Shown here: positions 45,514-53,391 of the stretch, piece after piece
Position numbering within the stretch: position 1 is the first letter of the stretch
Layout: the number at the start of each line of letters is the position of its first letter
Source: Flagellimonas sp947499585
GTDB lineage: Bacteria; Bacteroidota; Bacteroidia; Flavobacteriales; Flavobacteriaceae
Assembly (NCBI RefSeq): GCF_044596045.1
Contig: NZ_CP138995.1
Coordinates: 1,116,001 to 1,180,000 of the forward strand
Reading direction: 5' to 3'
DNA: 64,000 bases
Made by a program: the position numbers and the translations under genes
Notes under the pieces: generated by a model
Told to the model about the DNA's origin: nothing
What the model saw: the letters and a program-made list of their open reading frames with translations, nothing else
The model's database searches: none

Positions 45514-46488
45514 TTAAAATACTCCTGCTTTTAATTGTAGCCCTAGGCTTACATCAAAATCAAACATTAAGTTCATGTTCTGAACGGCTTGCCCAGAAGC
45601 TCCTTTTATTAAGTTGTCTATGGCAGATGTTACTAATAATTGGTCTTCATGTTTGTGTAAATGGATATGGCATTGGTTGGTGTTCACCACTTGTTTTAAA
45701 TGGATGGGTTCTTCAGAAATATGGGTAAAAACAGCATCGGAATAAAAATCTTCAAACAGTTTTTTTGCTTCATCCAATGAGCTCTCAAATTTAGTATAGG
45801 CCGTAGCTAAAATACCTCTAGTAAAATTTCCTCTATTGGGCAAAAAGAACAGTTTGCCAGTTGGGTTTCCAAAGGAATCCAAGCTCTCCCCAATTTCTCC
45901 TAAATGTTGATGGGTGAAGGGCTTATACCATGAAACATTGTTATTTCGCCAGCTAAAGTGTGATGTGGCGGATAAACCTACTCCGGCACCCGTACTACCG
46001 GTTACAGCATTTACATGAACTTCATTTTTTAACAAACCTGCTTTGGCCAAGGGCAATAATGCCAATTGAATAGTAGTGGCGAAACACCCAGGATTGGCAA
46101 TATTATCAGAAACTTTTATTTCTTCTTTGTTCAATTCAGGAAGTCCGTAGATAAATGATTTTTCGTTGAAGGTGCTATCTTGATGGAGTCTAAAATCATT
46201 GCTCAAATCAATGATTTTGGTATTTGCCCCAAAAGTGTTTTCTTCCAAGAATTTTGTTGAATTGCCATGCCCTAGGCACAGAAAAACAACATCTACTTTT
46301 GGGTTTATTTTTCCAGTAAATTCTAAATCTGTCAAACCCAATAAGTCTTGATGGGCGGTGCTAATGGGTTTTCCTGCTCGTGTGGTACTGTAGACAAAGT
46401 CAATATCGGTTCCTGAATGATTCAATAAAAGTCTGATCAATTCTCCACCAGTATATCCAGAACCACCTATAATTCCTGCTTTAATCAT
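45514..46488 (-). CDS. argC: N-acyl-gamma-glutamyl-phosphate reductase
   Basis: A 324-residue reductase: GIIGGSGYTGGELIRLLLNH NADP loop (GGSGYTGGELIRLL), catalytic Cys in NIANPGCFATTIQLALLPL (core NPGCFATT) and NAVTGSTGAGVG. It reduces N-acyl-glutamyl phosphate to the semialdehyde. Its start overlaps the argG 3' end by 8 bp. Confidence 0.94.
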   Translation of the reverse strand: MIKAGIIGGSGYTGGELIRLLLNHSGTDIDFVYSTTRAGKPISTAHQDLLGLTDLEFTGKINPKVDVVFLCLGHGNSTKFLEENTFGANTKIIDLSNDFRLHQDSTFNEKSFIYGLPELNKEEIKVSDNIANPGCFATTIQLALLPLAKAGLLKNEVHVNAVTGSTGAGVGLSATSHFSWRNNNVSWYKPFTHQHLGEIGESLDSFGNPTGKLFFLPNRGNFTRGILATAYTKFESSLDEAKKLFEDFYSDAVFTHISEEPIHLKQVVNTNQCHIHLHKHEDQLLVTSAIDNLIKGASGQAVQNMNLMFDFDVSLGLQLKAGVF

Positions 46489-47671
46489 TACTTTGATTTA
46501 CATGGTTCGCAATTTTCCCAGAATTGGAAAGTATTTTGATAAACCCTTTTGCATCATCAGCGGTCCAACCTTTGTTCATTTCGCCATAGCTTCCAAAAGA
46601 AGCGTTCATTAAATCATTTTTCGAGGAAATCCCATTCAGCTCAAATCGGTAAGGATGCAGTGTCACAAAAACATCGCCAGAAACATTTTTTTGAGTGTCT
46701 TCTAGAAATACTTCAATATTCCTCATGACTTCATCCAAATAATTTCCTTCATGCAATAGCATTCCATAGAAATTCCCCAGTTGTTCTTTTTGATATTGTT
46801 GCCATTTGCTCAAGGTGTGTTTTTCAAGCAAATGATGCGCTTTAATAATAATTAATGGCGCTGCAGCCTCAAAACCTACCCTTCCTTTAATTCCAATAAT
46901 GGTATCACCTACATGAATGTCCCTTCCTATAGCATATTTTGTAGCTATTTCTGAGAGCTTTTCAATATTCTCAACAGGAGTTCCTGTTTCACCATCAATA
47001 GCGATAAGTTCCCCTTTTTCAAAACTAAGCTTGAGCTCTTTTGAAAACTCTTTTTCCAATTGACTTGGATATGCTGTTCCGGGTAATGGTAAATGTGAAG
47101 TCAATGTTTCATCGCCGCCAACGGAGGTACCCCATAATCCTCGGTTGATGGAGTATTTTGCTTTTTCCCATGGATAGTCCACACCATTTTTTTGTAGATA
47201 ATCAATTTCAGCTTCTCTAGATAATTTGTTATCCCTGATTGGAGTGATTATTTCAATTTCCGGAGCTATAATTTGAAAAATCATGTCAAATCTTACTTGG
47301 TCATTTCCTGCTCCAGTGCTACCATGGGCGATATAATTAGCGCCAATTTTTTTAGCATGGTTGACAATTTCAATGGCTTGGACAATACGTTCTGCACTTA
47401 CGGAAAGGGGATAGGTGTTGTTCTTAAGCACATTTCCAAAGATGAGATACTTCACTACTTTTTCGTAAAAATTGGAAACTGCATCTATGGAAGTATAGGA
47501 TGTAGCTCCTAAATCCAGCGCTTTTTGCTGTATGCTTGTTATTTCTGCTTTGGAAAATCCCCCTGTGTTCACACTTACTGCGTGGACTTCAAAGTCTTTT
47601 TCTTTTGATAAATATTTTGCGCAGTAGGAGGTATCTAAACCTCCGCTATAGGCTAAAACTAGTTTTTTCAT
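46481..47671 (-). CDS. argG: Argininosuccinate synthase
   Basis: A 396-residue enzyme beginning LVLAYSGGLDTSYCAKYL, the ATP pyrophosphatase loop, with HGSTGAGNDQVRFD and YSINRGLWGTSVGGDE. It condenses citrulline and aspartate to argininosuccinate. It overlaps the upstream GNAT gene by 4 bp and argC by 8 bp, and is the second gene of the operon. Confidence 0.96.
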   Translation of the reverse strand: MKKLVLAYSGGLDTSYCAKYLSKEKDFEVHAVSVNTGGFSKAEITSIQQKALDLGATSYTSIDAVSNFYEKVVKYLIFGNVLKNNTYPLSVSAERIVQAIEIVNHAKKIGANYIAHGSTGAGNDQVRFDMIFQIIAPEIEIITPIRDNKLSREAEIDYLQKNGVDYPWEKAKYSINRGLWGTSVGGDETLTSHLPLPGTAYPSQLEKEFSKELKLSFEKGELIAIDGETGTPVENIEKLSEIATKYAIGRDIHVGDTIIGIKGRVGFEAAAPLIIIKAHHLLEKHTLSKWQQYQKEQLGNFYGMLLHEGNYLDEVMRNIEVFLEDTQKNVSGDVFVTLHPYRFELNGISSKNDLMNASFGSYGEMNKGWTADDAKGFIKILSNSGKIANHVNQSND

Positions 47672-48282
47672 TTTGCTTTCTTTTTTAGAAAGAGATTTTC
47701 CTTAATTCGTTTCAATCTTTGAAACGCTTTGCCATTAAGTCTTTTTGATTCAGTTTTTGATGTGTTTGGGTTGTACAGCATTCCGGTGCATAGACACATG
47801 TTTCGCTCGGTTCTGGTAAGAATGTCAAAGTTTTTACAGGTTTGGCAACCTTTCCAAAACTCTGGGTCATCTGTTAGTTCAGAAAATGTAACAGGTTTGT
47901 AGCCTAGTTCATAATTCATTTTCATTACCGCCAAACCAGTTGTTATTCCAAAGATTTTGGCGTCAGGAAATTTTTGTTTAGAAAGTTCAAAAACCGCTTT
48001 TTTAATTTTTTTGGCCAGCCCCTGTTTTCTGTAATCAGGATGTACGATCAATCCAGAATTTGCAACAAAATTTTTGTTTCCCCAGACTTCAATGTAACAG
48101 AAACCGGCAAATTTTTCACCATCCAATGCAATTACTGCATTAGCGTTCTCTAGGCGTTTTATAATATATTCTGGTGTACGCTGGGCAATACCGGTACCAC
48201 GAACTTTTGCCGATTCAGTAATGGTATCACTTATGATTTGAGCGTATTTAAAATGTGATTCGTTAGCAACTATAATTTCCAT
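47668..48282 (-). CDS. GNAT acetyltransferase with Cys-rich tail, candidate N-acyl-glutamate synthase
   Basis: A 204-residue protein and first structural gene of the arginine operon. Residues 1-130 are a GNAT domain with acyl-CoA motif VHPDYRKQGLAKKIKKAVF. The tail has a Cys set (CQTCKNFD then NMCLCTGMLYNP) followed by a basic end, which could bind zinc or iron-sulfur. No classical argA or argJ is in the operon, so this GNAT is the best candidate for the first committed step, acylation of glutamate. That role is inferred from position and fold. Confidence 0.75.
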   Translation of the reverse strand: MEIIVANESHFKYAQIISDTITESAKVRGTGIAQRTPEYIIKRLENANAVIALDGEKFAGFCYIEVWGNKNFVANSGLIVHPDYRKQGLAKKIKKAVFELSKQKFPDAKIFGITTGLAVMKMNYELGYKPVTFSELTDDPEFWKGCQTCKNFDILTRTERNMCLCTGMLYNPNTSKTESKRLNGKAFQRLKRIKENLFLKKKAK

Positions 48283-48373
48283 TGCTACTTTGTTTTTGAA
48301 CTAATAAATAATTGAAAGCTGTCTGATGTATTGCGGAAATGGACTCACCTATTTCCAGGAATATAGTGTACCC

Positions 48374-48454
48374 TTACGGGCGGCGACGCGGAGAGAATGG
48401 ACGTACTTGAGCAAAGATGCTCAAAGTAGATAATATGTTTTTTTGTCCTTTCAT
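48374..48454 (-). CDS. Arginine leader peptide of the arg operon, 26 residues
   Basis: A short ORF from ATG 48454 to TAA 48374. The peptide starts MKGQKNILSTLS and ends QVRPFSPRRRP: four Arg among the last ten residues, three of them consecutive (CGT CGC CGC) just before the stop. The coding sequence contains a perfect hairpin TTGAGCA/TGCTCAA (loop TCTT), and after the stop GGAAAT/ATTTCC (10-nt loop) can pair. It lies 91 bp upstream of the first arg gene. This is the layout of an amino-acid attenuator: slow translation of Arg codons when arginine is scarce would change leader folding. No clear T-tract terminator follows, so the readout may be translational or factor-dependent. Confidence 0.7.
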   Translation of the reverse strand: MKGQKNILSTLSIFAQVRPFSPRRRP

Positions 48455-48500
48455 TATGGGTTAAATGTACAAATTAATTCCAGTTGGCATAGAAAAGGAG

Positions 48501-49865
48501 TTATTTTTTAAAGAAATGTAACTTTTTTTCCCCTTTACCTATTAATTCATAAATAAGAAACCCAAAGACCAGAATATACTCAATGGCCAATAGCCAAAGA
48601 TTTTCAATATAATCTGAATTTGAATATGCATAATAGCTTAAAACCGCGGTAAAAGACCAAATCATGGCAAACTGATATCTGGTGAATATGCTTAGCACCA
48701 GCAAAAAAACTATATACCAAGGATGTACTGTGCTTGATAGAAAGTAATAGCTGGAAAGTACAATGAGCATTGAGGTAATTAGGACATTGTAATTCTGATT
48801 TTTTCTAAGAAAGGCAATTAGCAGCGTTCCAATGATTACTGAAATGGCAATGACTTTACCATAGATTTTAATTAGTTCCCAAGGTTTGGCATCAAAATAA
48901 TTGACAGCAATTTTCTTAACTCCATTATAGATTCCTGCATTAAACTCAAAGTTAGAGAACCAGAGGCCTACAGTTTCTGAGTAGTTGTTGATGAAGACTT
49001 GGGAGTAAAAAGGAAGTAGCAAAATAATGCATGTAGCTCCCACTAAAATATAAAACAGGACACTTTTCTTAAAACCAAAGTATTTTAGAAAAAGAGGCAA
49101 AAATAAGATTGGCACAAGTTTTACCATTATGGACAGGGCATAAACAGGAGCTCCCCAAACCCATTTGTTGATGGCGATTAAATATAAAGACCAAACAAAG
49201 AAAAACAACATGACTCCTTCAAAATGCAGATTTCCTGTTAATTCAACCACCACCAGTGGGTTTAGAAAATACCAAAAAGCCATGTGATTGGATCTATTGA
49301 GATTTTGAAGCAACTTTCTTCCAAAATAAAGAATACCGATATCCGCTAGAATGATGGTAAGCCTCATTGTTATTATGGACCCGAGGATGCTTCCCCCTCC
49401 CAACATAGCTGCAATGGTAAATATAAGTTGATTTATTGGGGGGTAATTGCTATAGTGTTTTGCACTTAAATCTCCCATGCCAGCAAACAGTTCAGGTGCA
49501 TTTGCAATAGGTAAATTTTCCTGAAGAATAAGTTGATTTGGCAAGTGTATGTATGGATTGATTCCGTTTTTGATCAATTCCCCATCCCAAATAAAGCGAT
49601 AAAAATCCTGCGAGAGATTAGGTTCTACAAAGAGGAAAACCAATCGAAATAGAATCCCAGCGACCAATAAGAACTTAAAGTTCCATTTTTCAAATTGGAT
49701 CAATTTATAATGGAAGAAAAAAAGGGCAGCGAACAGCCCTAGCAGTTTTGGGAAATCTTCTCGATCTAAATCAAAAGCAAAAACAGCATAGAACAACGTG
49801 CAGCCTAAAACTATAAGGATAGAATAGGCATGAAGCTTCCAAAATTTTGTGATTTGATGCGGCAT
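48501..49865 (-). CDS. GT-C type membrane glycosyltransferase (mannosyltransferase-like)
   Basis: A 454-residue protein with about ten to twelve membrane segments. The first periplasmic loop has the acidic catalytic pattern LSQDFYRFIWDGELIKNGINPY (core SQDFYRFIWDGEL), as in polyprenol-phosphate-sugar dependent GT-C enzymes such as MptB/PIG-M relatives. It would transfer a sugar from a lipid carrier on the outer face of the inner membrane. It may work with the two GT2 genes at 54.5-56.7 kb. Acceptor unknown. Confidence 0.75.
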   Translation of the reverse strand: MPHQITKFWKLHAYSILIVLGCTLFYAVFAFDLDREDFPKLLGLFAALFFFHYKLIQFEKWNFKFLLVAGILFRLVFLFVEPNLSQDFYRFIWDGELIKNGINPYIHLPNQLILQENLPIANAPELFAGMGDLSAKHYSNYPPINQLIFTIAAMLGGGSILGSIITMRLTIILADIGILYFGRKLLQNLNRSNHMAFWYFLNPLVVVELTGNLHFEGVMLFFFVWSLYLIAINKWVWGAPVYALSIMVKLVPILFLPLFLKYFGFKKSVLFYILVGATCIILLLPFYSQVFINNYSETVGLWFSNFEFNAGIYNGVKKIAVNYFDAKPWELIKIYGKVIAISVIIGTLLIAFLRKNQNYNVLITSMLIVLSSYYFLSSTVHPWYIVFLLVLSIFTRYQFAMIWSFTAVLSYYAYSNSDYIENLWLLAIEYILVFGFLIYELIGKGEKKLHFFKK

Positions 49866-49940
49866 GGTAAACGAACATCTCTTGTGCCTGCAAAGAATAT
49901 AAAAATATATTTGATTCTAAACATTTGGGAAGGATAATAA

Positions 49941-49987
49941 CCCGTTGTGCATTTGAAAGGTGGGATAAAGCTTTAAAGCACAACGGG
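49941..49987. repeat. Inverted repeat after the GyrI-like gene
   Basis: CCCGTTGTGC and GCACAACGGG form a perfect 10-bp stem around a 27-nt loop, 15 bp beyond the stop of the GyrI-like gene. It may act as a terminator or mRNA 3' hairpin, though no strong T tract follows on either strand. The GTTGTGC core is also the inner box of cassette-like unit A. Confidence 0.6.
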
Positions 49988-50002
49988 TAGTCCTAGTGGG
50001 TT

Positions 50003-50464
50003 TTACTCCGTTGCTATGAGTATTTCAGCCTCACCGTTGGTAGGATCTAGTGCTTTCTCGCCATAAATTTCAATATCTGTGGTGTACGCTCTTTTCAAAT
50101 CCGTATTCCAGATATCCATCCAAGTGTTGATTACCGCATCTTTGGTTAGGTCTCCCTTGGCAATAAATTGTGTATAGTTGGCCTCTGGAACCATTTTCAC
50201 GGTCATGTCTTCGGGAATATCATCCAGATTGGATACACTACAACCAATAACTATGGTGTAAGGTTTTGTATGATCTCCTTCGTAATCCGTATAAATAGCA
50301 TAAACAGTTTCATCGGTTTTACTTGGGATTCGGTTCAATGTATTTTCCGACATAAATCTTTTCCAAAGTTGTGGAATGTCTTTTTCAGCTTTTCCTTTGT
50401 TGTTAGATGTTCTGGCGGAAAGACCAACAATGGTCAATGCATCTCTTTTTGTGATAGTCATCAT
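50003..50464 (-). CDS. GyrI-like/AraC effector-binding domain protein
   Basis: A 153-residue stand-alone small-molecule-binding domain of the GyrI/SOUL-like superfamily: VGLSARTSNNKGKAEKDIPQ, VYAIYTDYEGDHTKPYTIV and the C-terminal WNTDLKRAYTTDIEIYGE block with the usual acidic residue. Such proteins bind hydrophobic or cationic ligands or act as hydrolases; no DNA-binding domain is fused here. Monocistronic, with ATG 50461 as an alternative start. Confidence 0.8.
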   Translation of the reverse strand: MMTITKRDALTIVGLSARTSNNKGKAEKDIPQLWKRFMSENTLNRIPSKTDETVYAIYTDYEGDHTKPYTIVIGCSVSNLDDIPEDMTVKMVPEANYTQFIAKGDLTKDAVINTWMDIWNTDLKRAYTTDIEIYGEKALDPTNGEAEILIATE

Positions 50465-50589
50465 GATAAATTTAAGATTTGTACAAAAATATTAGCAGGC
50501 TATGACAAGGGTGTGTCAGGGGTGTTTAAAATTGGTCAATTTATCTATTGGATCTATTAATTCAACCTGGATTTTTAATAAAAAATTCG

Positions 50590-50652
50590 CGAACTTCACT
50601 TATCGTTGGATATAAATCATTAAAACGGATTCATATCCTTTTAGTTGGCAGC
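50590..50652 (+). repeat. 5' arm of cassette-like unit C
   Basis: 63 bp from CGAACTTCACTTATC to inner box GTTGGCAGC. The outer 15-mer and the internal AATCATTAAAACG are identical to unit B on the opposite strand 12 kb away. Confidence 0.7.
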
Positions 50653-50669
50653 AAGTTAAAAACTAATAA

Positions 50670-51320
50670 ATGAGAAAACTTCTTTTGACCCTTTTTACCT
50701 TTTTTCTAATTTTTTCCTGTAATCAGGAAAGGAATAATGAAAATGATAATAGTGATTTTGCAACATACGGTTTGTTGACTGAAGAACTTTATACATTAAA
50801 TGTTCTTCTTAAGGAACAAATAATAAATGAATTAGACAATGGATATCTAGAAGATAATGATTTACACCATATTTATGATAGCCTAACTACCGAATACGTT
50901 GCATTATTGGATATCACATCAGAGGCTCTTCTAAATAAAGTTGATGTTGAAACTCCCACAGACTATTCAGGCGATTTTTCAAATCCCAAATATATCAACG
51001 ATTATTTTTTTGATGGACAAACGTATAACTCTAAAGCTATTCAGTTTATTAAAAATACTAATACATATCGTACTGAACTTCTTAAGTTGGTAGAAAATGA
51101 AAATCTAGCTTCCAAAATTGAATTTATACTCCAAACTCACGACCCTGAAATGCGGAATGGAGAAAAAGTAAAATACCTAAATTATTATTATAAGGACATG
51201 CCATTAATTGGTGTTATAGCTTATATCAATCACAAAAAGAGTAGCATCCTGGAATTGGAACTGGAATACCTGAAAAACCTAAAAATAAAACCAGCTGCCA
51301 ACAATACCTATAGCAAATAG
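50670..51320 (+). CDS. Lipoprotein of unknown function with faint GldM-like segment (unit C cargo)
   Basis: A 216-residue lipoprotein (LIFSC, Cys17) that is mostly helical and acidic. A C-terminal stretch (MPLIGVIAYINHKKSSILELELEYL, core MPLIGVIAYINHKKSS) recalls the N-terminal domain of gliding protein GldM, which also has a helical bundle, but the match is by eye and weak. The last ten codons (KPAANNTYSK) are encoded by the cassette 3' border. It is AT-rich and stands alone. Function unknown. Confidence 0.65.
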   Translation: MRKLLLTLFTFFLIFSCNQERNNENDNSDFATYGLLTEELYTLNVLLKEQIINELDNGYLEDNDLHHIYDSLTTEYVALLDITSEALLNKVDVETPTDYSGDFSNPKYINDYFFDGQTYNSKAIQFIKNTNTYRTELLKLVENENLASKIEFILQTHDPEMRNGEKVKYLNYYYKDMPLIGVIAYINHKKSSILELELEYLKNLKIKPAANNTYSK

Positions 51321-51496
51321 GGCATAAAGTGCTATTTTTAAAGGCTTGGGCGTGTTTGCTGTGTCCGCCAAATCTTTTGGATTTGGCAATTAAAAAAGAA
51401 AAAATAATTACAAAACAAAAAGCTCTGGCTCGCAGACCAGACGGAAACGAAAAGTTTCCTTGCCTGCCCTACTTGCCATAGCCGAGACGATAAGTG
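51294..51496 (+). repeat. Structured 3' arm of cassette-like unit C
   Basis: A 203-bp segment with perfect hairpins GCCAAATC/GATTTGGC (51367-51387) and GGAAAC/GTTTCC (51443-51459), plus CTGG/CCAG in the CTGGCTCGCAGACCAG stretch. It ends with GATAAGTG, the inverse of the outer 5' end. The internal sequence differs from the unit B 3' arm. Confidence 0.55.
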
Positions 51497-51555
51497 TCAT
51501 CATAAAATTCGTACTCCTATGCCGGCGAATATTTTAGTTTAAAGAGTACACACCA

Positions 51556-52278
51556 TTATTTCCCGTCAGGGTGATTGGCACCTTGGTAATACTTATCATA
51601 TGATTTATAATATTCTTCCAAGGTCATATTATGTGATTCAAAATGTTCTGATGTAGCGGTTATTTTTTGAATATGGTCTATCCTAAAAACCCTAAAAGCT
51701 TTCCTGAGCCTGCAGTATGCAATTAGCAACCAGTTTTCTTGGGTACTATACAATGCAAAAGGCTCAATAGTTCTATTGGAGTGTCTTTTGTCAATGGATA
51801 TATATTCAATATTCAAAACCTCAAAATTGGTGATTGCAGACTGAATGCGCATTAAATAGTTGCTGGTCTTTTGGTTAGAATAGTTATTGCTAAAATAGAT
51901 GCGCTCTGTTAGTAAACTGACTTTTTCTTTTTGAGAACCTTTTAGGAGTGCTTTAATTTTTAGAATGGCCTCGCTATAGTTTTGAACAAAAGAGGTGTCT
52001 TTGTTTTTAAGAACCAATTGTTCAGCAGTGATAAGGGCATTTGCTTCATTTTCCGTAAACATTACTGGGGGCAATTTATAACCTTCCATCATGGTATACC
52101 CCTTGCCTTCTTCTGTAATTATGGGAACTCCGGATTTTTCCAAAGTACGAATGTCCCTATAAATGGTTCTAATGCTAACCTTATGTTTATCTGCAAGCAT
52201 TTTTGCTGTTACAATCCTTGAGGATTGTAATTGGGTTAGAATAGCCGTAAGTCTTGAAAGTCTTGGTTTTTCTTCCAT
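51556..52278 (-). CDS. WYL-domain transcriptional regulator (YafY type)
   Basis: A 240-residue regulator: N-terminal DeoR-like helix-turn-helix (MLADKHKVSIRTIYRDIRTL), followed by a WYL-type ligand domain (PFALYSTQENWLLIAYCRLRKAFRVFRIDHI, core NWLLIAYCRLRKAFRVFR). The final VSKYYQ-like tail is typical of YafY proteins. Such proteins sense nucleic acids or small ligands. It is monocistronic, so the target is unknown. Confidence 0.85.
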   Translation of the reverse strand: MEEKPRLSRLTAILTQLQSSRIVTAKMLADKHKVSIRTIYRDIRTLEKSGVPIITEEGKGYTMMEGYKLPPVMFTENEANALITAEQLVLKNKDTSFVQNYSEAILKIKALLKGSQKEKVSLLTERIYFSNNYSNQKTSNYLMRIQSAITNFEVLNIEYISIDKRHSNRTIEPFALYSTQENWLLIAYCRLRKAFRVFRIDHIQKITATSEHFESHNMTLEEYYKSYDKYYQGANHPDGK

Positions 52279-52394
52279 ACAGAACTATAGTTTTATTTAG
52301 GTATTTTTCAATTTGATGTTTCTAATCAGGGTCGTATAAATCTAACAATTCTGAATTGGGCCTGCCATTGATAACGACATTTGGTGAAATGAAA

Positions 52395-53270
52395 TCACCA
52401 TTTAAAATCACTTATTTTTTTGTCATTAAAAAGTACTTTGATGGTATCATTGTTTTCGTACGCTATGTAATGAACGGAGCTATTGCGTTGTGATAGTTTT
52501 TTATGCTCTAAAAGTTTAGATAAAGAATCTTGGGGCTTGAGGTTCGAGATCATCATGCCTTCTTTTTTAGGAAACTTTATATAACTGATTCTGTTTGTAT
52601 GAAGATTGAAAACATTTAAAGAATAGAAATCGTTTTTAGCTAGCGTTGTGTTATAAATTATGTTGCTATTGTCAGATGACCAATTTGCCACTATGGATTC
52701 TGGCTTTGAAAAGGAATCTAGTAGGCGTATTTTTCCATTTGTAATATCTTCGGTAAACAAGGCATAGTTTACGCCATCTTTTTTTATTGAAGCAATGATT
52801 TTTCCATTTGGAGATAGAATCTTGTGTGCCTCAGCGTTTTTTTTGAAGATGTAGATGAGGGCGGTTACAGCTAAAGCCAATATCAAGATGCCCCATTTTA
52901 AATTGCTTCTTCTTTTTATGATTGGAATGGTCCGCTTTTCGATTTCAACTTTTTTCAGGGGAGCGATTAATCGATATCCTTTTCTTGGAAGTGTCTCTAT
53001 AAATTGAGGATTTGCCCTCGAATCCCTAAATACTTTTCTTAATTCCGATACAGTTTTATCTAATGAATTTTCAGTTACAATGGTTCCTGGCCAGGCTTTC
53101 TCCAAAAGCTCTTTTTTCGATATTGTTTGTCCATTAGCTTTGATAAGTTCTAACAAGACTTTCGCAACTTGATTTTGCAAATGAACTTTTTCGCCTCCGT
53201 TTGTTAATTCAGAAGTAATTGGATTTAATGTCCAGTCTTTTATTTTATAGTGATACTTTTTTTTAGACAT
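52395..53270 (-). CDS. Membrane-bound winged-helix regulator (CadC/ToxR-like)
   Basis: A 291-residue protein. The N-terminal 100 residues are an OmpR/CadC winged helix (LQNQVAKVLLELIKANGQ, AWPGTIVTENSLDKTVSELR, ETLPRKGYRL). One membrane segment follows (WGILILALAVTALIYIF) and a periplasmic beta-rich domain resembling TolB-type blades. The frame extends to TTG 53336, but ATG 53270 (MSKKKYHYK) begins the fold. It is divergent from the esterase gene at 53392 and probably regulates it in response to an envelope signal. Confidence 0.82.
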   Translation of the reverse strand: MSKKKYHYKIKDWTLNPITSELTNGGEKVHLQNQVAKVLLELIKANGQTISKKELLEKAWPGTIVTENSLDKTVSELRKVFRDSRANPQFIETLPRKGYRLIAPLKKVEIEKRTIPIIKRRSNLKWGILILALAVTALIYIFKKNAEAHKILSPNGKIIASIKKDGVNYALFTEDITNGKIRLLDSFSKPESIVANWSSDNSNIIYNTTLAKNDFYSLNVFNLHTNRISYIKFPKKEGMMISNLKPQDSLSKLLEHKKLSQRNSSVHYIAYENNDTIKVLFNDKKISDFKW

Positions 53271-53391
53271 TGAAATATTGAAAATAGAATACGCCTTTAT
53301 TGAATTCAGAAATAATTCAGGTTCTAACAGATTCAAATAAATACTATTGCCATATTATTGACAGATGTACATACTAACAACAAAATTTACA

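Larger units (their letters stand above)
50590..51496 (+). mobile_element. Cassette-like unit C carrying one lipoprotein gene
   Basis: Plus-strand layout: CGAACTTCACTTATC (50590-50604), a 63-bp arm with AATCATTAAAACG (50615-50627), inner box GTTGGCAGC (50644-50652), cargo gene, complementary box GCTGCCAAC (51294-51302) followed by AATACCTATAGC, then a 3' arm ending CGATAAGTG (51488-51496). It shares its 5' arm with unit B while cargo and inner box differ. The 3' inner box lies inside the cargo ORF, so the unit supplies the last residues of the protein. Confidence 0.6.

Noticed and set aside
48283..48373. Classic Rho-independent attenuator after the arginine leader ORF
   Set aside because: I see a GGAAAT/ATTTCC stem but no T run after it, so a textbook terminator is not supported; the mechanism is left open.
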